Below are positions 38,130 through 47,951 of a stretch of 64,000 nucleotides of DNA, one piece after another; the stretch's first letter is position 1; each line of letters opens with the position of its first letter. The DNA lies in assembly GCA_009993955.1 (NCBI GenBank), contig JAACSL010000020.1:36270-100269 (forward strand), written 5' to 3'. Position numbers and translations under genes: made by a program. The stretch is from Paraglaciecola sp. (GTDB taxonomy: Bacteria > Pseudomonadota > Gammaproteobacteria > Enterobacterales > Alteromonadaceae). The notes below the pieces were generated by a model that saw only the letters and a program-made list of their open reading frames with translations, had not been told where the DNA came from and searched no databases.

Positions 38130-40292
38130 ATGGTTTCTATCCGCACGGTGCATCAACCGCAACGGCCTTCTTTTGAAGAATGGTTGGCTAGCCTGAATTT
38201 ATCCACCCAGACCAAACAAAAGTTACGAGAAGTATCAGATACCCCCGAAATCTTGTTAATTGGTCAAGAGATGGTAGAGATCCTCCACGAACTGCACATG
38301 GATGACGAAACCCTGCAAGCGTCGTTGATCTACCCCTATTGCGAAATGCACGAATTAACGGAAGAGCAAATTGCCGAACAGTTTGGTGTGGGCATTCAAA
38401 AACTGATCGTTGGTGTAAGGCGCATGGATGCCATTAAATCCTTGCATACTCGCGCCAACAGCGCCAAAAAGAATGATGAAACCCAGATCGATAACGTGCG
38501 ACGTATGTTGTTGGCCATGGTGGAAGACGTGCGAGCTGTTGTTATCAAGCTAGCCGAACGTATTTGTGCCTTGCAGAAAGTGAAACATGCTGATGAAGAA
38601 ACCCGAGTATTGGTGGCTCGTGAATGTGCCAGTATCTATGCCCCCCTCGCCAATCGTCTGGGTATTGGTCAATTAAAATGGGAATTAGAAGACCGTTCTT
38701 TTCGTTATTTACACCCTGAGACCTACAAACAAATCGCGAGTTTGTTAGACGAGCGTCGCGCAGACCGTGAGCAATATATTGATGATTTTGTTCAGCAACT
38801 ACAAAGTGTGCTGGATGAGCAGCACATAAAAGCGAAGGTCTATGGGCGCCCCAAACATATTTTCAGCATCTGGAAAAAGATGCTGAAAAAACACCTCAGT
38901 TTCGAACAACTTTATGACATCAGAGCGGTGCGTATAATCGCTGAACGCATGCAGGATTGTTACGCCGCCTTAGGGGTAGTGCATGCCAGTTGGAAGCATA
39001 TTCCCAATGAGTTTGATGATTATATCGCCACACCAAAGCCCAACGGCTACCAATCTATTCACACCGTAGTACTAGGTCAGCACGCCAAAACAGTAGAGAT
39101 CCAAATTCGTACCGGCAAAATGCACGATGATGCAGAACTCGGTGTTGCCGCTCACTGGCGCTACAAAGAGGGCACAGCCACCAGTCGTTCTGCTTACGAA
39201 GAGCGCATTAATTGGTTGCGTAAAATTCTGCAATGGCAAGAAGAAGTGGCTGAATCAGGTGATTTGGTTGAAGAACTTCGCAGTCAGGTTTTTGATGATC
39301 GAGTTTATGTCTTCACACCCAAAGGTGATGTGGTTGATCTGCCCTTGGGCTCAACGCCCCTAGATTTTGCCTACTACATTCATAGTAACGTGGGGCATCG
39401 CTGCATTGGTGCGAAAATCAGTGGTCGTATCGTGCCATTTACCTATCAGTTACAAACCGGCGACCAGATTGAAATCCTTACGGGCAAGCGTTCTAATCCA
39501 AGCCGTGACTGGATGCATCCTGGGCTTGGTTATGTGCACTCGTCGCGGGCGCGCGCCAAAATTCATAGTTATTTTAAGAAACAAGACCGCGATAAAAACC
39601 TATTGGCGGGTAAAGAATTACTTGAACGCGAATTGCTGAAAGTGAACGTTGCCCCCAAGGACGTGGTTGAAGCCATTGGTCGTTTTAATATGCAAAACGT
39701 CGATGATCTATACGCTGCGGTGGGTGCAGGTGATATTCGTTTGATGCAAGTCGTCAACTACTTGATCCAGCGATACGAACCTGCACCGGTAATCGACCCC
39801 CGCATCAAAGCCAAAAAACCACAAGATGATAAACTTAAGAAAGACACCATTGTGGTTGAGGGCGTGGGTAATCTACTCACCCAAATTGCCGGTTGTTGTC
39901 AGCCTCTTCCTGGCGAACCCATCACCGGCTACATCACCCAAGGGCGAGGGGTGAGTGTGCATCGCGAAGACTGTGATCAGCTTATTCATTTACTGGACAG
40001 TCACCCTGAAAGGCAAATCGATGTGAACTGGGCAAGTAATGTTAAAGCCTCGTTCAAGACCGAGATTCAGGTGAGTTGTGCTGATCGTGATGGTATTTTA
40101 CGTGATGTCACCACTGTACTGGCCAATGAAAAAATCGGTCTGTTGGGGGTTAACAGCCTGAGTAATACCAGTCAGCATACGGCAAAAATAAAACTCAGTT
40201 TAGAAGTCAAAGACCTCAATAGTTTGGCTAAAACTATGACGAAGTTGTTGCAAATCAAAGGTGTGAGCGATGTCGCACGCATCGACAAATAA
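38130..40292 (+). CDS. relA: GTP pyrophosphokinase RelA
   Basis: 720 residues. The domain order is that of RelA: a degenerate HD region (residues about 60-150, lacking the HD pair of SpoT), the synthetase domain with FSIWKKMLKKHLSFEQLYDIRAVR and PNEFDDYIATPKPNGYQSIH, the TGS domain (VYVFTPKGDVVDLPLGSTPL), a helical and zinc-finger region ending in GCCQPLPGEPITGYITQGRG, and a C-terminal ACT domain. It makes ppGpp on ribosomes with uncharged tRNA. AGGACAG precedes the ATG. mazG overlaps its end. Confidence 0.97.
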   Translation: MVSIRTVHQPQRPSFEEWLASLNLSTQTKQKLREVSDTPEILLIGQEMVEILHELHMDDETLQASLIYPYCEMHELTEEQIAEQFGVGIQKLIVGVRRMDAIKSLHTRANSAKKNDETQIDNVRRMLLAMVEDVRAVVIKLAERICALQKVKHADEETRVLVARECASIYAPLANRLGIGQLKWELEDRSFRYLHPETYKQIASLLDERRADREQYIDDFVQQLQSVLDEQHIKAKVYGRPKHIFSIWKKMLKKHLSFEQLYDIRAVRIIAERMQDCYAALGVVHASWKHIPNEFDDYIATPKPNGYQSIHTVVLGQHAKTVEIQIRTGKMHDDAELGVAAHWRYKEGTATSRSAYEERINWLRKILQWQEEVAESGDLVEELRSQVFDDRVYVFTPKGDVVDLPLGSTPLDFAYYIHSNVGHRCIGAKISGRIVPFTYQLQTGDQIEILTGKRSNPSRDWMHPGLGYVHSSRARAKIHSYFKKQDRDKNLLAGKELLERELLKVNVAPKDVVEAIGRFNMQNVDDLYAAVGAGDIRLMQVVNYLIQRYEPAPVIDPRIKAKKPQDDKLKKDTIVVEGVGNLLTQIAGCCQPLPGEPITGYITQGRGVSVHREDCDQLIHLLDSHPERQIDVNWASNVKASFKTEIQVSCADRDGILRDVTTVLANEKIGLLGVNSLSNTSQHTAKIKLSLEVKDLNSLAKTMTKLLQIKGVSDVARIDK

Positions 40293-41094
40293 ACTGCCAT
40301 CGGCAGTGCAGAGGGTGCTGTTGATAATGCAGCGTCTGCGTGATCAACAACATGGTTGTCCGTGGGATCAGCAGCAAACCTTTGCCAGTATTGCTCCACA
40401 CACGATTGAAGAGGCATATGAAGTTGCAGATGCCATTGCATCAGGCAACATGTTACACATCAAGGACGAAGTGGCTGACTTACTTTTTCAAGTGGTGTTT
40501 TATGCGCAATTGGGTCAGGAGCAAAATGCCTTTGATTTCTCTGCCATATGTCAACATCTGGGTGATAAATTAGAACGTCGCCATCCTCACGTGTTTGATA
40601 AGCCGCAAGCACTGGATCAAACTGCCTTGAATCAACAATGGGAACAGATTAAACAGCAAGAACGAAACGAGCAAGGGCAACACGACACCAGTTTGTTGGC
40701 AAATATCCCACCAGGTTTAGCCCCATTAAAACGCGCACAAAAAATTCAGAAGAAATGTGCAAACGTTGGTTTTGATTGGCCGGAGCTGCCGCCTGTGGTG
40801 GATAAAATTCATGAAGAAATCGCTGAAGTGCTGGCTGAAATACATGCGGTTACTCCCTCACAAACTGCTATTGAGGAAGAAATTGGTGACTTACTTTTTG
40901 CCGTGGTGAATTTAGCTCGTCATGCCAAGGTGGATGCAGAAACCGCTTTGTTAAAGGCCAATCGTAAATTTGAACATCGTTTTCGTCAGGTAGAGCAAAC
41001 CATACAACAGCAAGGAAACAGCATGCAGCTCGCTACCTTGGAAGAAATGGAAGCGGCTTGGCTCTTAGCTAAAAAAAAACAATGCCGACAGTAG
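40270..41094 (+). CDS. mazG: Nucleoside triphosphate pyrophosphohydrolase MazG
   Basis: 274 residues with two MazG domains. The first shows CPWDQQQTFASIAPHTIEEAYEVADAI and KDEVADLLFQVVF; the second shows FDWPELPPVVDKIHEEIAEVLAEI and EEIGDLLFAVVNLARH. The ExxE...ExxD metal ligands are intact. It hydrolyses non-canonical NTPs and in E. coli affects ppGpp levels, which fits its overlap with relA by 23 bases. A later start inside the overlap is possible. Confidence 0.95.
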   Translation: MSHASTNKLPSAVQRVLLIMQRLRDQQHGCPWDQQQTFASIAPHTIEEAYEVADAIASGNMLHIKDEVADLLFQVVFYAQLGQEQNAFDFSAICQHLGDKLERRHPHVFDKPQALDQTALNQQWEQIKQQERNEQGQHDTSLLANIPPGLAPLKRAQKIQKKCANVGFDWPELPPVVDKIHEEIAEVLAEIHAVTPSQTAIEEEIGDLLFAVVNLARHAKVDAETALLKANRKFEHRFRQVEQTIQQQGNSMQLATLEEMEAAWLLAKKKQCRQ

Positions 41095-41183
41095 GTAATC
41101 AACACGATTTTCCTCTAATGTAAACTTTTCAGCAGCTCATCGCGACTATCAAGATAGTGAGCCATTGGTAGGTGGTGGATGAC

Positions 41184-41555
41184 ATGGGCTTAAGGTATTT
41201 GACGTTTTTAATGTTTTGTGGACAACAAGTAGCGGCAACAAACCAGGTGCAGCACACTGTGCCGCCACATCCAAACTATGCTGCGTGTATTGTAGCTAAG
41301 AACAAGGTTGTTTTTAGCCATCGTCTTTTTTGCCAAGCTTACCCACAGTTTGAACTCGATGAGCAAGCGCTGAAAAGCGCACACAACCATGACGCACAAG
41401 CAATACAAGCGTATCTATTAACCTTGGCAGCGAACCAAGAAACGCGGGAAAACGTTCATGAAGAGCAATTTGCCCATGCATTGCCAAAAGCGCTAAGCCA
41501 GCCACTCCCCCTGACTCCATCTGCTATTTTCACCCGCTATTTTCCGCTGCGTTAG
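41184..41555 (+). CDS. Hypothetical protein with N-terminal hydrophobic segment
   Basis: About 123 residues. The N-terminus MGLRYLTFLMFCGQQVAATN could be a weak signal peptide. The rest is hydrophilic with three cysteines and no recognised motif. The frame is also open from a GTG at 41172. It lies 89 bases after mazG on the same strand and ends just before a bidirectional terminator, which supports it being transcribed. Function unknown. Confidence 0.45.
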   Translation: MGLRYLTFLMFCGQQVAATNQVQHTVPPHPNYAACIVAKNKVVFSHRLFCQAYPQFELDEQALKSAHNHDAQAIQAYLLTLAANQETRENVHEEQFAHALPKALSQPLPLTPSAIFTRYFPLR

Positions 41556-41581
41556 CCTATTTGCAATAAAGCGAGGGCATA

Positions 41582-41608
41582 AAAAAAGGCAGGGTAGCCT
41601 GCCTTTTT
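41582..41608. terminator. Bidirectional terminator
   Basis: AAAAAGGCAGG-GTAG-CCTGCCTTTTT lies between the convergent hypothetical gene and the protease gene. It has an A run on one side and a T run on the other, so it can serve both strands. Confidence 0.85.
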
Positions 41609-41626
41609 ATGACTTTTAACTGGTCA

Positions 41627-43726
41627 TCAATGCGGTTTTCTTCTCACCAATATGCCTGCGGCCATGATCAACAATAACAACCAAGCAGCACCGCCCCCTG
41701 AAGCATTGCTTGGACTGGGTGTCGGCGTTGGGGTAGGTGGCGGGGCAACGACTTTTGCGGTGAAGGTAACATTGCGCAGGTAGGCTTTATCATCGCCTTC
41801 ACTTACCGCAGGATCTTTGCTGTATACCCACGTTATGCGATGCGTACCAGCGCCTAACTCAAGATTGCTGATGGTTTCAAATGCAGTGAGCTCACCGGAT
41901 ATAAAACTATATAATTCATTGTCAACAAAGACATACAGGGCATCAAATGGATCGTTTGCATCTTCTTCATTGTCTTCGGATGAAACTGACCACTCAAACG
42001 ACAGCGTACCCTCGCCGGTAATCGATGCCATCAAAATACTATCCTGATTATCGTCAATAACCCCACTTTCCACCCCAGCGGCTAAGGGGTTAGCAATCCA
42101 TGGTGCAGCGCCACCAGTAAACCACTGAATATTGGCATTGCTTGGCCCTGCAACCCCGGCAATACCAGTGGCTGCGGCAATGGCGGTAGCGGTCACGCGA
42201 GCTTGGCTCACGGCGACATTGCTATCATCAGCAAGAATAATAACGTCCGCGCTCTGTTCTGCCGCTTGACTTGCCGCGTAGTTAACTGTGACAGCACAGC
42301 TGGAATTAGCGGCTAAATTGGTGCAGTTATGACTGCCGATGGAGAAATTACTACTACCCGTTATGGTGAAACTCAAATTAACGGTGCTAGTGGCATTGTT
42401 GTTGATGAGTAACTCAGTACTTTGCGAAACACCAACAGGCACGATGCCAAAATCTGCTTTTTGCTCAATGGCAATGCCAGTAGACAGTGTCACTAACCAG
42501 TCTTTAAATTCAGCAACACGGGTATAAACACCCGGGAAGCCCGTTGCCGCACAACCAATGCCCCAGCTCACAATACCCACTTGCTGAGGACCCGTGCCCG
42601 TTTGCACAATCAGTGGACCACCACTATCACCCTGGCAAGAACCTCGTCCTTCAATGCCCTGAGGCTGTGGTGCACAAATCATTTTGTCAGTGATGCCGGT
42701 ATTGTCTGGGTTAATGCCTAATGAAGTGGCTAAGATCTGGCGACACTCTTCATTGGTGGTGAGGTTAAGCTCAACTTGATGGAGGATGTTAGGGAAGTTT
42801 GATGTGGGGCCTTCACCGGGTGCATAACCTGTGCGGCCACCCCAACCTGCGACAAAAGCTGGGCTATGTTCAACGGCATATTGGTCAGTGGTAGCGATGC
42901 TGGCAATGTCCACGGCTGGTGCATTGACCGAACTCACCAGTTCGACCAAGGCTATATCATTATTAATGGCATCTGCATTGTATAAGGGATGCACGTAGAT
43001 ATTTTTAATGGCGATGGCATTTTCTGCCCCATCAGATAAATCGAATTCCCCCACATTCATTTTGAACAAGGCTGCATCTGGCGAATCAACACAATGTGCC
43101 GCCGTTAACACCCATTTATTCCCTAAAAACGTGGCGCCGCAACTGGCATCTTGCTGCAAAGCCGAGTCTGCGGTGACCGATAAAAGTGCCACTTTACCCG
43201 CTTGCGTTAGCAAGGTTTCACCGTCTTGTTGCGTCACCGCTACCACAGGAATAGTGCCGGTAAAGCCTTCACCTAAGGTGCCGGAGATAAGCCCCACTTC
43301 ATTGTTGTAAATGATCGCACCTACGCCACCTCCGGCCTCACACTTTAGGGCTTTTTCGGAGAAGTTAATGCTGCCACGTTGGATTAAACATACTTTGTTT
43401 TGCGCCTCAGCGCATACTGCATCACCCAAGCCACACGCAACAATTTCACCGCTGGCTTGACCAGCAGGCCCCTCACTGAAGGCTTGTGTGGAATATTGCA
43501 CACCATCAACCTGCAACGAGGTGGCAATGGCTTGAAAGGTAACAACATAGGCAGTCATCCAAGGCCAATCTGCGGCCTCTGCCTCTTGGCCGCCAACAAT
43601 CTGTGTGGCAGCGAGACTGTTGCTTTTTTGCTGGGTGCTGGGTTGATTTGAGGTCGCTGCGTTAGCTTGTGTTGTTAAGAGTAAACTCAACAACAAGGCA
43701 GACGGTAACCAAGTTTTCTTGTCCAT
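41627..43726 (-). CDS. Secreted S1 (trypsin-like) protease with inserted PA domain and GlyGly-CTERM anchor
   Basis: 699 residues. A signal peptide ends in TTQANA. The mature trypsin start IVGGQEAEAADWPWM is followed, unusually, by about 120 residues resembling a protease-associated domain (VCLIQRGSINFSEKALKCEA, VGAIIYNNE, GTIPVVAVTQQDG). The S1 fold then resumes with LTAAHC (His), NNDIALVEL (Asp) and CQGDSGGPL (Ser). After it come a choice-of-anchor-D-like beta domain (DFGIVPVGVSQSTELLINNN) and a second beta domain. The tail is SGGGAAWLLLLIMAAGILVRRK, a GlyGly-CTERM signal processed by rhombosortase after type II secretion. The start at 43726 has a good AGGA site. Confidence 0.88.
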   Translation of the reverse strand: MDKKTWLPSALLLSLLLTTQANAATSNQPSTQQKSNSLAATQIVGGQEAEAADWPWMTAYVVTFQAIATSLQVDGVQYSTQAFSEGPAGQASGEIVACGLGDAVCAEAQNKVCLIQRGSINFSEKALKCEAGGGVGAIIYNNEVGLISGTLGEGFTGTIPVVAVTQQDGETLLTQAGKVALLSVTADSALQQDASCGATFLGNKWVLTAAHCVDSPDAALFKMNVGEFDLSDGAENAIAIKNIYVHPLYNADAINNDIALVELVSSVNAPAVDIASIATTDQYAVEHSPAFVAGWGGRTGYAPGEGPTSNFPNILHQVELNLTTNEECRQILATSLGINPDNTGITDKMICAPQPQGIEGRGSCQGDSGGPLIVQTGTGPQQVGIVSWGIGCAATGFPGVYTRVAEFKDWLVTLSTGIAIEQKADFGIVPVGVSQSTELLINNNATSTVNLSFTITGSSNFSIGSHNCTNLAANSSCAVTVNYAASQAAEQSADVIILADDSNVAVSQARVTATAIAAATGIAGVAGPSNANIQWFTGGAAPWIANPLAAGVESGVIDDNQDSILMASITGEGTLSFEWSVSSEDNEEDANDPFDALYVFVDNELYSFISGELTAFETISNLELGAGTHRITWVYSKDPAVSEGDDKAYLRNVTFTAKVVAPPPTPTPTPSPSNASGGGAAWLLLLIMAAGILVRRKPH

Positions 43727-43995
43727 AAAAATTCCTAAAAAGACGATGAGCGGCAATGTATTTTGCGGTGGCTCATCCTAAAGCAAAAAGCCATTGTTGT
43801 AATCTGTGATGAATCTCATTACGTTATTTAGCTTAGGTGGTTCAAGCTAAGTGCGTTAATTTGTCTGTACACTCGACCTGATAATCTGAACTTTTGTTGC
43901 CAGCAGCCCAGATAAAACAGTTAATTGCGGTATTTTTAAACTTTTTTCAGGCGGAATGACGTACTAGCCACATCAAACGGGGCAAGACAACACAC

Positions 43996-44880
43996 ATGAA
44001 AACTTCACACGGCATATTAATTTTACTCATCGTCGTTATCGTCGGCGCTTTTTTCGCATGGGCCGGTGGTCAGTTAGGAGCGCAATGGGTTATCAGTAAC
44101 GACCTAACTATTCCGATTTTCACCTTGGGTGTCGGCTTAATGTTTATCATCCAATGGCTTGCTTTTATTCCTGCCTTTATTTTGCGCACCGAACATTTTT
44201 ACGATTTAGTGGGCAGTGCCAGTTACGTGATTTTTGTGATTTTAGTGGTGCTTGCTAATCCCAGTATAGATTTACGCTCCTTGCTGTTGGCTTCACTAGT
44301 GCTGATCTGGGCGCTTAGACTTGGTACCTTTTTGTTCCTGCGAGTACGCAGAGTTGGCAAAGATCGGCGATTTGATGAACTTAAACAGAGCGCGTTGCGC
44401 TTTCTGATTGCTTGGACCGTACAAGGGCTTTGGATAGTGTTAACTGCCGGTTGTGCCTTGGTAGTGATTGCTTCACCACAACATGTGGCTATGACTTGGT
44501 TAGATTTGGTGGGCTTAAGTCTCTGGTTGCTGGGTTTTAGTATCGAAGCCATCGCTGATTGGCAAAAACGTCAATTCAAAATTAACAGCAATGGTCAAGA
44601 TCGCTTCATTACCACCGGACTGTGGGCTCACTCTCGCCACCCCAACTACTTTGGTGAGATTACTCTGTGGCTTGGCGTGAGTCTGCTAGCCTACCCAGCC
44701 CTGCAAGAGTGGCAATATGTCACCTTGATCTCACCGTTTTTTGTGCTGCTGCTACTGACCAAGATTAGCGGCATACCGCTCTTAGAAGAAGCAGCTGATA
44801 AGCGTTGGGGGGACGACCCAGCTTATCAAGCGTACAAACAACGAACACCAGTATTAGTCCCAAAACTATCGTCTCACTGA
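43996..44880 (+). CDS. DUF1295 (steroid 5-alpha-reductase-like) membrane protein
   Basis: 294 residues with about seven hydrophobic helices. The C-terminal half has the DUF1295 pattern: GLWAHSRHPNYFGEITLWLG, then LLLLTKISGIPLLEEAADKRWGDDPAYQAYK. This is shared with isoprenylcysteine methyltransferases and steroid reductases. The reaction is unknown. It stands alone between the protease and EAL genes. Confidence 0.85.
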   Translation: MKTSHGILILLIVVIVGAFFAWAGGQLGAQWVISNDLTIPIFTLGVGLMFIIQWLAFIPAFILRTEHFYDLVGSASYVIFVILVVLANPSIDLRSLLLASLVLIWALRLGTFLFLRVRRVGKDRRFDELKQSALRFLIAWTVQGLWIVLTAGCALVVIASPQHVAMTWLDLVGLSLWLLGFSIEAIADWQKRQFKINSNGQDRFITTGLWAHSRHPNYFGEITLWLGVSLLAYPALQEWQYVTLISPFFVLLLLTKISGIPLLEEAADKRWGDDPAYQAYKQRTPVLVPKLSSH

Positions 44881-44959
44881 GTCATATTTTTATCTTCCCG
44901 TTGATGCAACCATAAATTGAAGTTAGTCTTACAGCCTGTTAAAGCAGTTGGAGTATCGT

Positions 44960-45736
44960 GTGATTGAAGTTGTCAGTGGCCCGCTCGATTATCAACCATT
45001 GTCATGTCAGCAATGTAAAAACGGTGAGGTTTTAGGATTTGATTTCACCATGGCATTCCAACCAATTGTTGATGTGAAAAGGCGATCGATCTTCGGTTAT
45101 GAAGCCTTAGTGCGTGGTCTAAATCAAGAGTCGGCATACCAGGTCATCAAACAGGTTAACCAACATAATTTATACCGTTTTGACCAAAGTTGTCGGGTAA
45201 AAGCCATTGGTCTCGCTGCTAGACTCAAGATAGATTGTTTCGTTAGCATCAACTTCATGCCCAATGCCGTATACCGTCCGGAACTCTGCATCCGAACTAC
45301 CTTGCAAGCAGCCGCTGAAAATAACTTCCCTATTGAGCAAATCATGTTTGAGTTGACTGAAGCCGAAAAAGTAACAGACGTCGCACACATGAAATCCATT
45401 GTTGAATATTATCGAGCCAAAGGGTTTAAAACTGCCTTGGATGATTTTGGTGCTGGCTACTCCGGCCTTAACATGTTTGCACAGTTCCAACCTGACATTA
45501 TAAAATTGGATATGCAGTTAATTCGAAATATTGATAAAGACACCGTTAAACAAGCTATAGTGCGCCGGATGACACAGCTAAATGTTGACTTAGGTGTGAT
45601 AACCTTGGCTGAAGGAGTAGAAACTCGAGCCGAATTCGACGTATTGTGCTCCTATGGCATTGAGCTTTATCAAGGTTATCTATTTGCAAAACCTGGTTTT
45701 GAATGTTTACCTCAGGTAGATATGAGTTTTATTTAG
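44960..45736 (+). CDS. Stand-alone EAL-domain cyclic-di-GMP phosphodiesterase
   Basis: 258 residues, start GTG at 44960 after a GGAG site; a TTG further upstream is less likely. After about 35 residues with a CQQC pair, one EAL domain fills the protein. The catalytic residues are visible: Glu in YEALVRG, Asn in SINFMP, Glu in FELTEAE, the Asp pair in TALDDFGAGYSGL, Lys in IIKLDMQL, Glu in LAEGVET, and the final YQGYLFAKP. With all ligands present it should hydrolyse c-di-GMP to pGpG. No GGDEF or sensor domain is fused. Confidence 0.9.
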   Translation: MIEVVSGPLDYQPLSCQQCKNGEVLGFDFTMAFQPIVDVKRRSIFGYEALVRGLNQESAYQVIKQVNQHNLYRFDQSCRVKAIGLAARLKIDCFVSINFMPNAVYRPELCIRTTLQAAAENNFPIEQIMFELTEAEKVTDVAHMKSIVEYYRAKGFKTALDDFGAGYSGLNMFAQFQPDIIKLDMQLIRNIDKDTVKQAIVRRMTQLNVDLGVITLAEGVETRAEFDVLCSYGIELYQGYLFAKPGFECLPQVDMSFI

Positions 45737-46004
45737 CCAATATGCACGTCAAGTAGCAGTGCATAATACGATTATCTCAAGTTGGCTTGCCTGCACATAT
45801 ATCCTAAACGTCCAGTTGAAAAGGGCGGGTTATCAGTGATTGAACCTGCGATATTTGCATCGTTAATACGCAAGAAATCTTGCTAGTTAAGTTGGATGCT
45901 GGGCTTTTTATGACTGCCCAACCAGTCAGATTATCCGTATTTATTTTAAGACTCCTCAAGCACAGATTCAATACTTGACTGTTAGCTAAGTGTTTAAAAT
46001 TAAA
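45737..46004. other. Intergenic region before the rplM promoter
   Basis: Nothing recognisable between the EAL gene and the rplM promoter. A short GGGCTTTTT stretch near 45902 has no clear stem. No open frame reads as protein. Confidence 0.4.
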
Positions 46005-46203
46005 TTAGCCTTTTCTAGCAACTTCTGTATAATCCGCGACCTGCCCAGTTACCCCCACTTTGGGAAAGTGGAAGAATCAATCGACTCGAAGGGGTCAAAG
46101 CATTGATTTTAAGCGGTTTCTGGCAGTTTTGATGGTGTGAATTACAGCAACATCAATCTGACATGAAGCCTTGTAACAGTTAATTTATTTTGGGTAAATT
46201 TTG
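46005..46203 (+). promoter_or_regulatory. rplM-rpsI promoter and leader
   Basis: A -35-like TTAGCC at 46005 and a perfect TATAAT at 46028-46033 are separated by 17 bases, followed by a G+C-rich discriminator CCGCGACC, as in stringently controlled promoters. The leader of about 160 bases holds a CCACTTT/AAAGTGG hairpin near 46056-46072. In E. coli L13 represses its own operon through the leader; the same is plausible here. Confidence 0.6.
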
Positions 46204-46632
46204 ATGAAAACTTTTGTTGCTAAGCCAGAGACGGTAAAACGTGACTGGTTTGTGGTTGACGCCGCAGACAAAACATTAGGTCGTATTGCGACCGAGATTG
46301 CTAGCCGTTTACGCGGAAAGCACAAGCCAGAGTACACACCTCACGTGGACACTGGTGACTATATTATTGTGATCAATGCAGAAAAAGTACGTGTTACGGG
46401 CAACAAAGCTCAAGGTAAAATGTACTATTCGCACACTGGTTATCCAGGCGGTCTGAAAGAGACTAACTTTGAAAAGTTACAAGCCCACAAACCAGAGATG
46501 ATCATTGAAAAAGCGGTTAAAGGTATGTTGCCAAAAGGTCCACTTGGACGCGATATGTTCCGCAAAATGAAAGTCTACGCTGGTCCTGAGCATAAACATA
46601 CTGCTCAACAGCCTCAAGTTTTAGACCTTTAA
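46204..46632 (+). CDS. rplM: 50S ribosomal protein L13
   Basis: 142 residues, the standard length. Signatures are [60 protein letters not shown] and [21 protein letters not shown] start at the ATG 46204; the preceding TTG is in frame but not needed. It heads the rplM-rpsI operon. Confidence 0.98.
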   Translation: MKTFVAKPETVKRDWFVVDAADKTLGRIATEIASRLRGKHKPEYTPHVDTGDYIIVINAEKVRVTGNKAQGKMYYSHTGYPGGLKETNFEKLQAHKPEMIIEKAVKGMLPKGPLGRDMFRKMKVYAGPEHKHTAQQPQVLDL

Positions 46633-46644
46633 GGAGCACTAATC

Positions 46645-47037
46645 ATGGCAGTTACTCAATATTACGGCACAGGCCGCCGCAAAACGTCTACCGCTCGTGT
46701 ATTTTTACGTGCTGGTAGTGGCAATATCGTGGTTAATCAACGTCCATTAGATGTATTCTTTGGCCGTGAAACCGCACGCATGATCGTTCGTCAACCTCTT
46801 GAGTTGTTAGAAATGACTGAGAAGTTTGACTTGTACGTTACCGTTTCTGGTGGTGGTATCAGCGGCCAAGCTGGTGCAATCCGTCACGGTATTACGCGTG
46901 CATTAATGGAATTTGACGAAACACTTCGTCCAGCGTTGCGCACAGCGGGCTTTGTTACCCGTGATGCTCGTAAAGTTGAACGTAAGAAAGTGGGCTTACA
47001 CAAAGCGCGTAAGAAACCACAGTTCTCAAAACGTTAA
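46645..47037 (+). CDS. rpsI: 30S ribosomal protein S9
   Basis: 130 residues. [21 protein letters not shown] opens the protein, [20 protein letters not shown] lies in the middle, and the universal tail KKPQFSKR, which reaches the ribosomal P site, ends it. It lies 12 bases after rplM with an AAGGAG-type site. A terminator follows at 47057. Confidence 0.98.
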   Translation: MAVTQYYGTGRRKTSTARVFLRAGSGNIVVNQRPLDVFFGRETARMIVRQPLELLEMTEKFDLYVTVSGGGISGQAGAIRHGITRALMEFDETLRPALRTAGFVTRDARKVERKKVGLHKARKKPQFSKR

Positions 47038-47056
47038 TATTTTGCAAGATTCAAAA

Positions 47057-47082
47057 AACCCGACCTATGTCGGGTTTTTTTT
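47057..47082 (+). terminator. Rho-independent terminator of rplM-rpsI
   Basis: AACCCGAC-CTAT-GTCGGGTT followed by eight T residues, 20 bases after the rpsI stop. Confidence 0.88.
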
Positions 47083-47317
47083 GCGCAAAAATTCAGTAAT
47101 TAATTTGTACTTATCAGCGAATTGTTGGTATCCCCGTGAATGGTGTTGGTAAGTATCAGTATTTCTTCAATTTATTGACGAAAACCTTGTCTTTTATAAG
47201 GCTTTTCTTTTATCATTTTCGGTTAATAGCAAAACCAATACGTCTATTTTTGAGTACTACTTCTGGTAGCTCCTAACTAGCTAAGTTTAAGCAATTGCAA
47301 CCCTCGGAGAAAATTGG

Positions 47318-47950
47318 ATGAGCAATGTATCATTAGATGCGCATGATTCGTCTGGAACCGAAAATCAACCCCAAGATACTGGTCGTCGTCGTTTTCTAAC
47401 GGTAGCTACGTCTGTTGTAGGTGGTGTCGGTGTGGTTGGCGCAGCAGTGCCATTTATTGGTTCTTGGAACCCCAGTGTTAAGGCCAAAGCAGCCGGTGCT
47501 GATGTTGAAGCTGATATCAGTAAGATTCAGCCAGGCCAGCAAATTACGGTGATCTGGCGCAGTAAACCTGTGTGGATAGTACGCCGTACTCCTGAACTGT
47601 TAGCCTCGTTAGCCTCGATTGAAGACCAACTTAAAGATCCTAACTCCGAGCAGGAGCAACAGCCCGTATTTGCACAAAATCGCTATCGTTCATTAAAAGA
47701 CGAGTATCTGGTACTAGTGGGTATTTGTACCCACCTTGGCTGTTCACCTAAACATCTTAAAGATGGTGCATTTGAAGAATATGTGGAAGGCGTACCAGAG
47801 GGTTTCTTCTGTCCTTGCCACGGTTCAAAATTTGATATGGCGGGGCGCGTATTTCAAAACGTACCGGCGCCATTAAACTTGGTTGTGCCACCCTACAAGT
47901 ATGTGGATGACAATACCTTGTTGATTGGTTCATCAGAGGGGGACGCATAA
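47318..47950 (+). CDS. petA: Ubiquinol-cytochrome c reductase, Rieske iron-sulfur subunit
   Basis: 210 residues. A twin-arginine-type N-terminus (TGRRRFLTVATSVVGG) with one membrane helix is followed by the Rieske fold. The 2Fe-2S ligands lie in CTHLGC and CPCHGS. The loop between helix and cluster domain is typical of proteobacterial bc1. It heads the petABC operon; its stop sits one base before the petB start. Confidence 0.97.
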   Translation: MSNVSLDAHDSSGTENQPQDTGRRRFLTVATSVVGGVGVVGAAVPFIGSWNPSVKAKAAGADVEADISKIQPGQQITVIWRSKPVWIVRRTPELLASLASIEDQLKDPNSEQEQQPVFAQNRYRSLKDEYLVLVGICTHLGCSPKHLKDGAFEEYVEGVPEGFFCPCHGSKFDMAGRVFQNVPAPLNLVVPPYKYVDDNTLLIGSSEGDA

Positions 47951-47951
47951 T

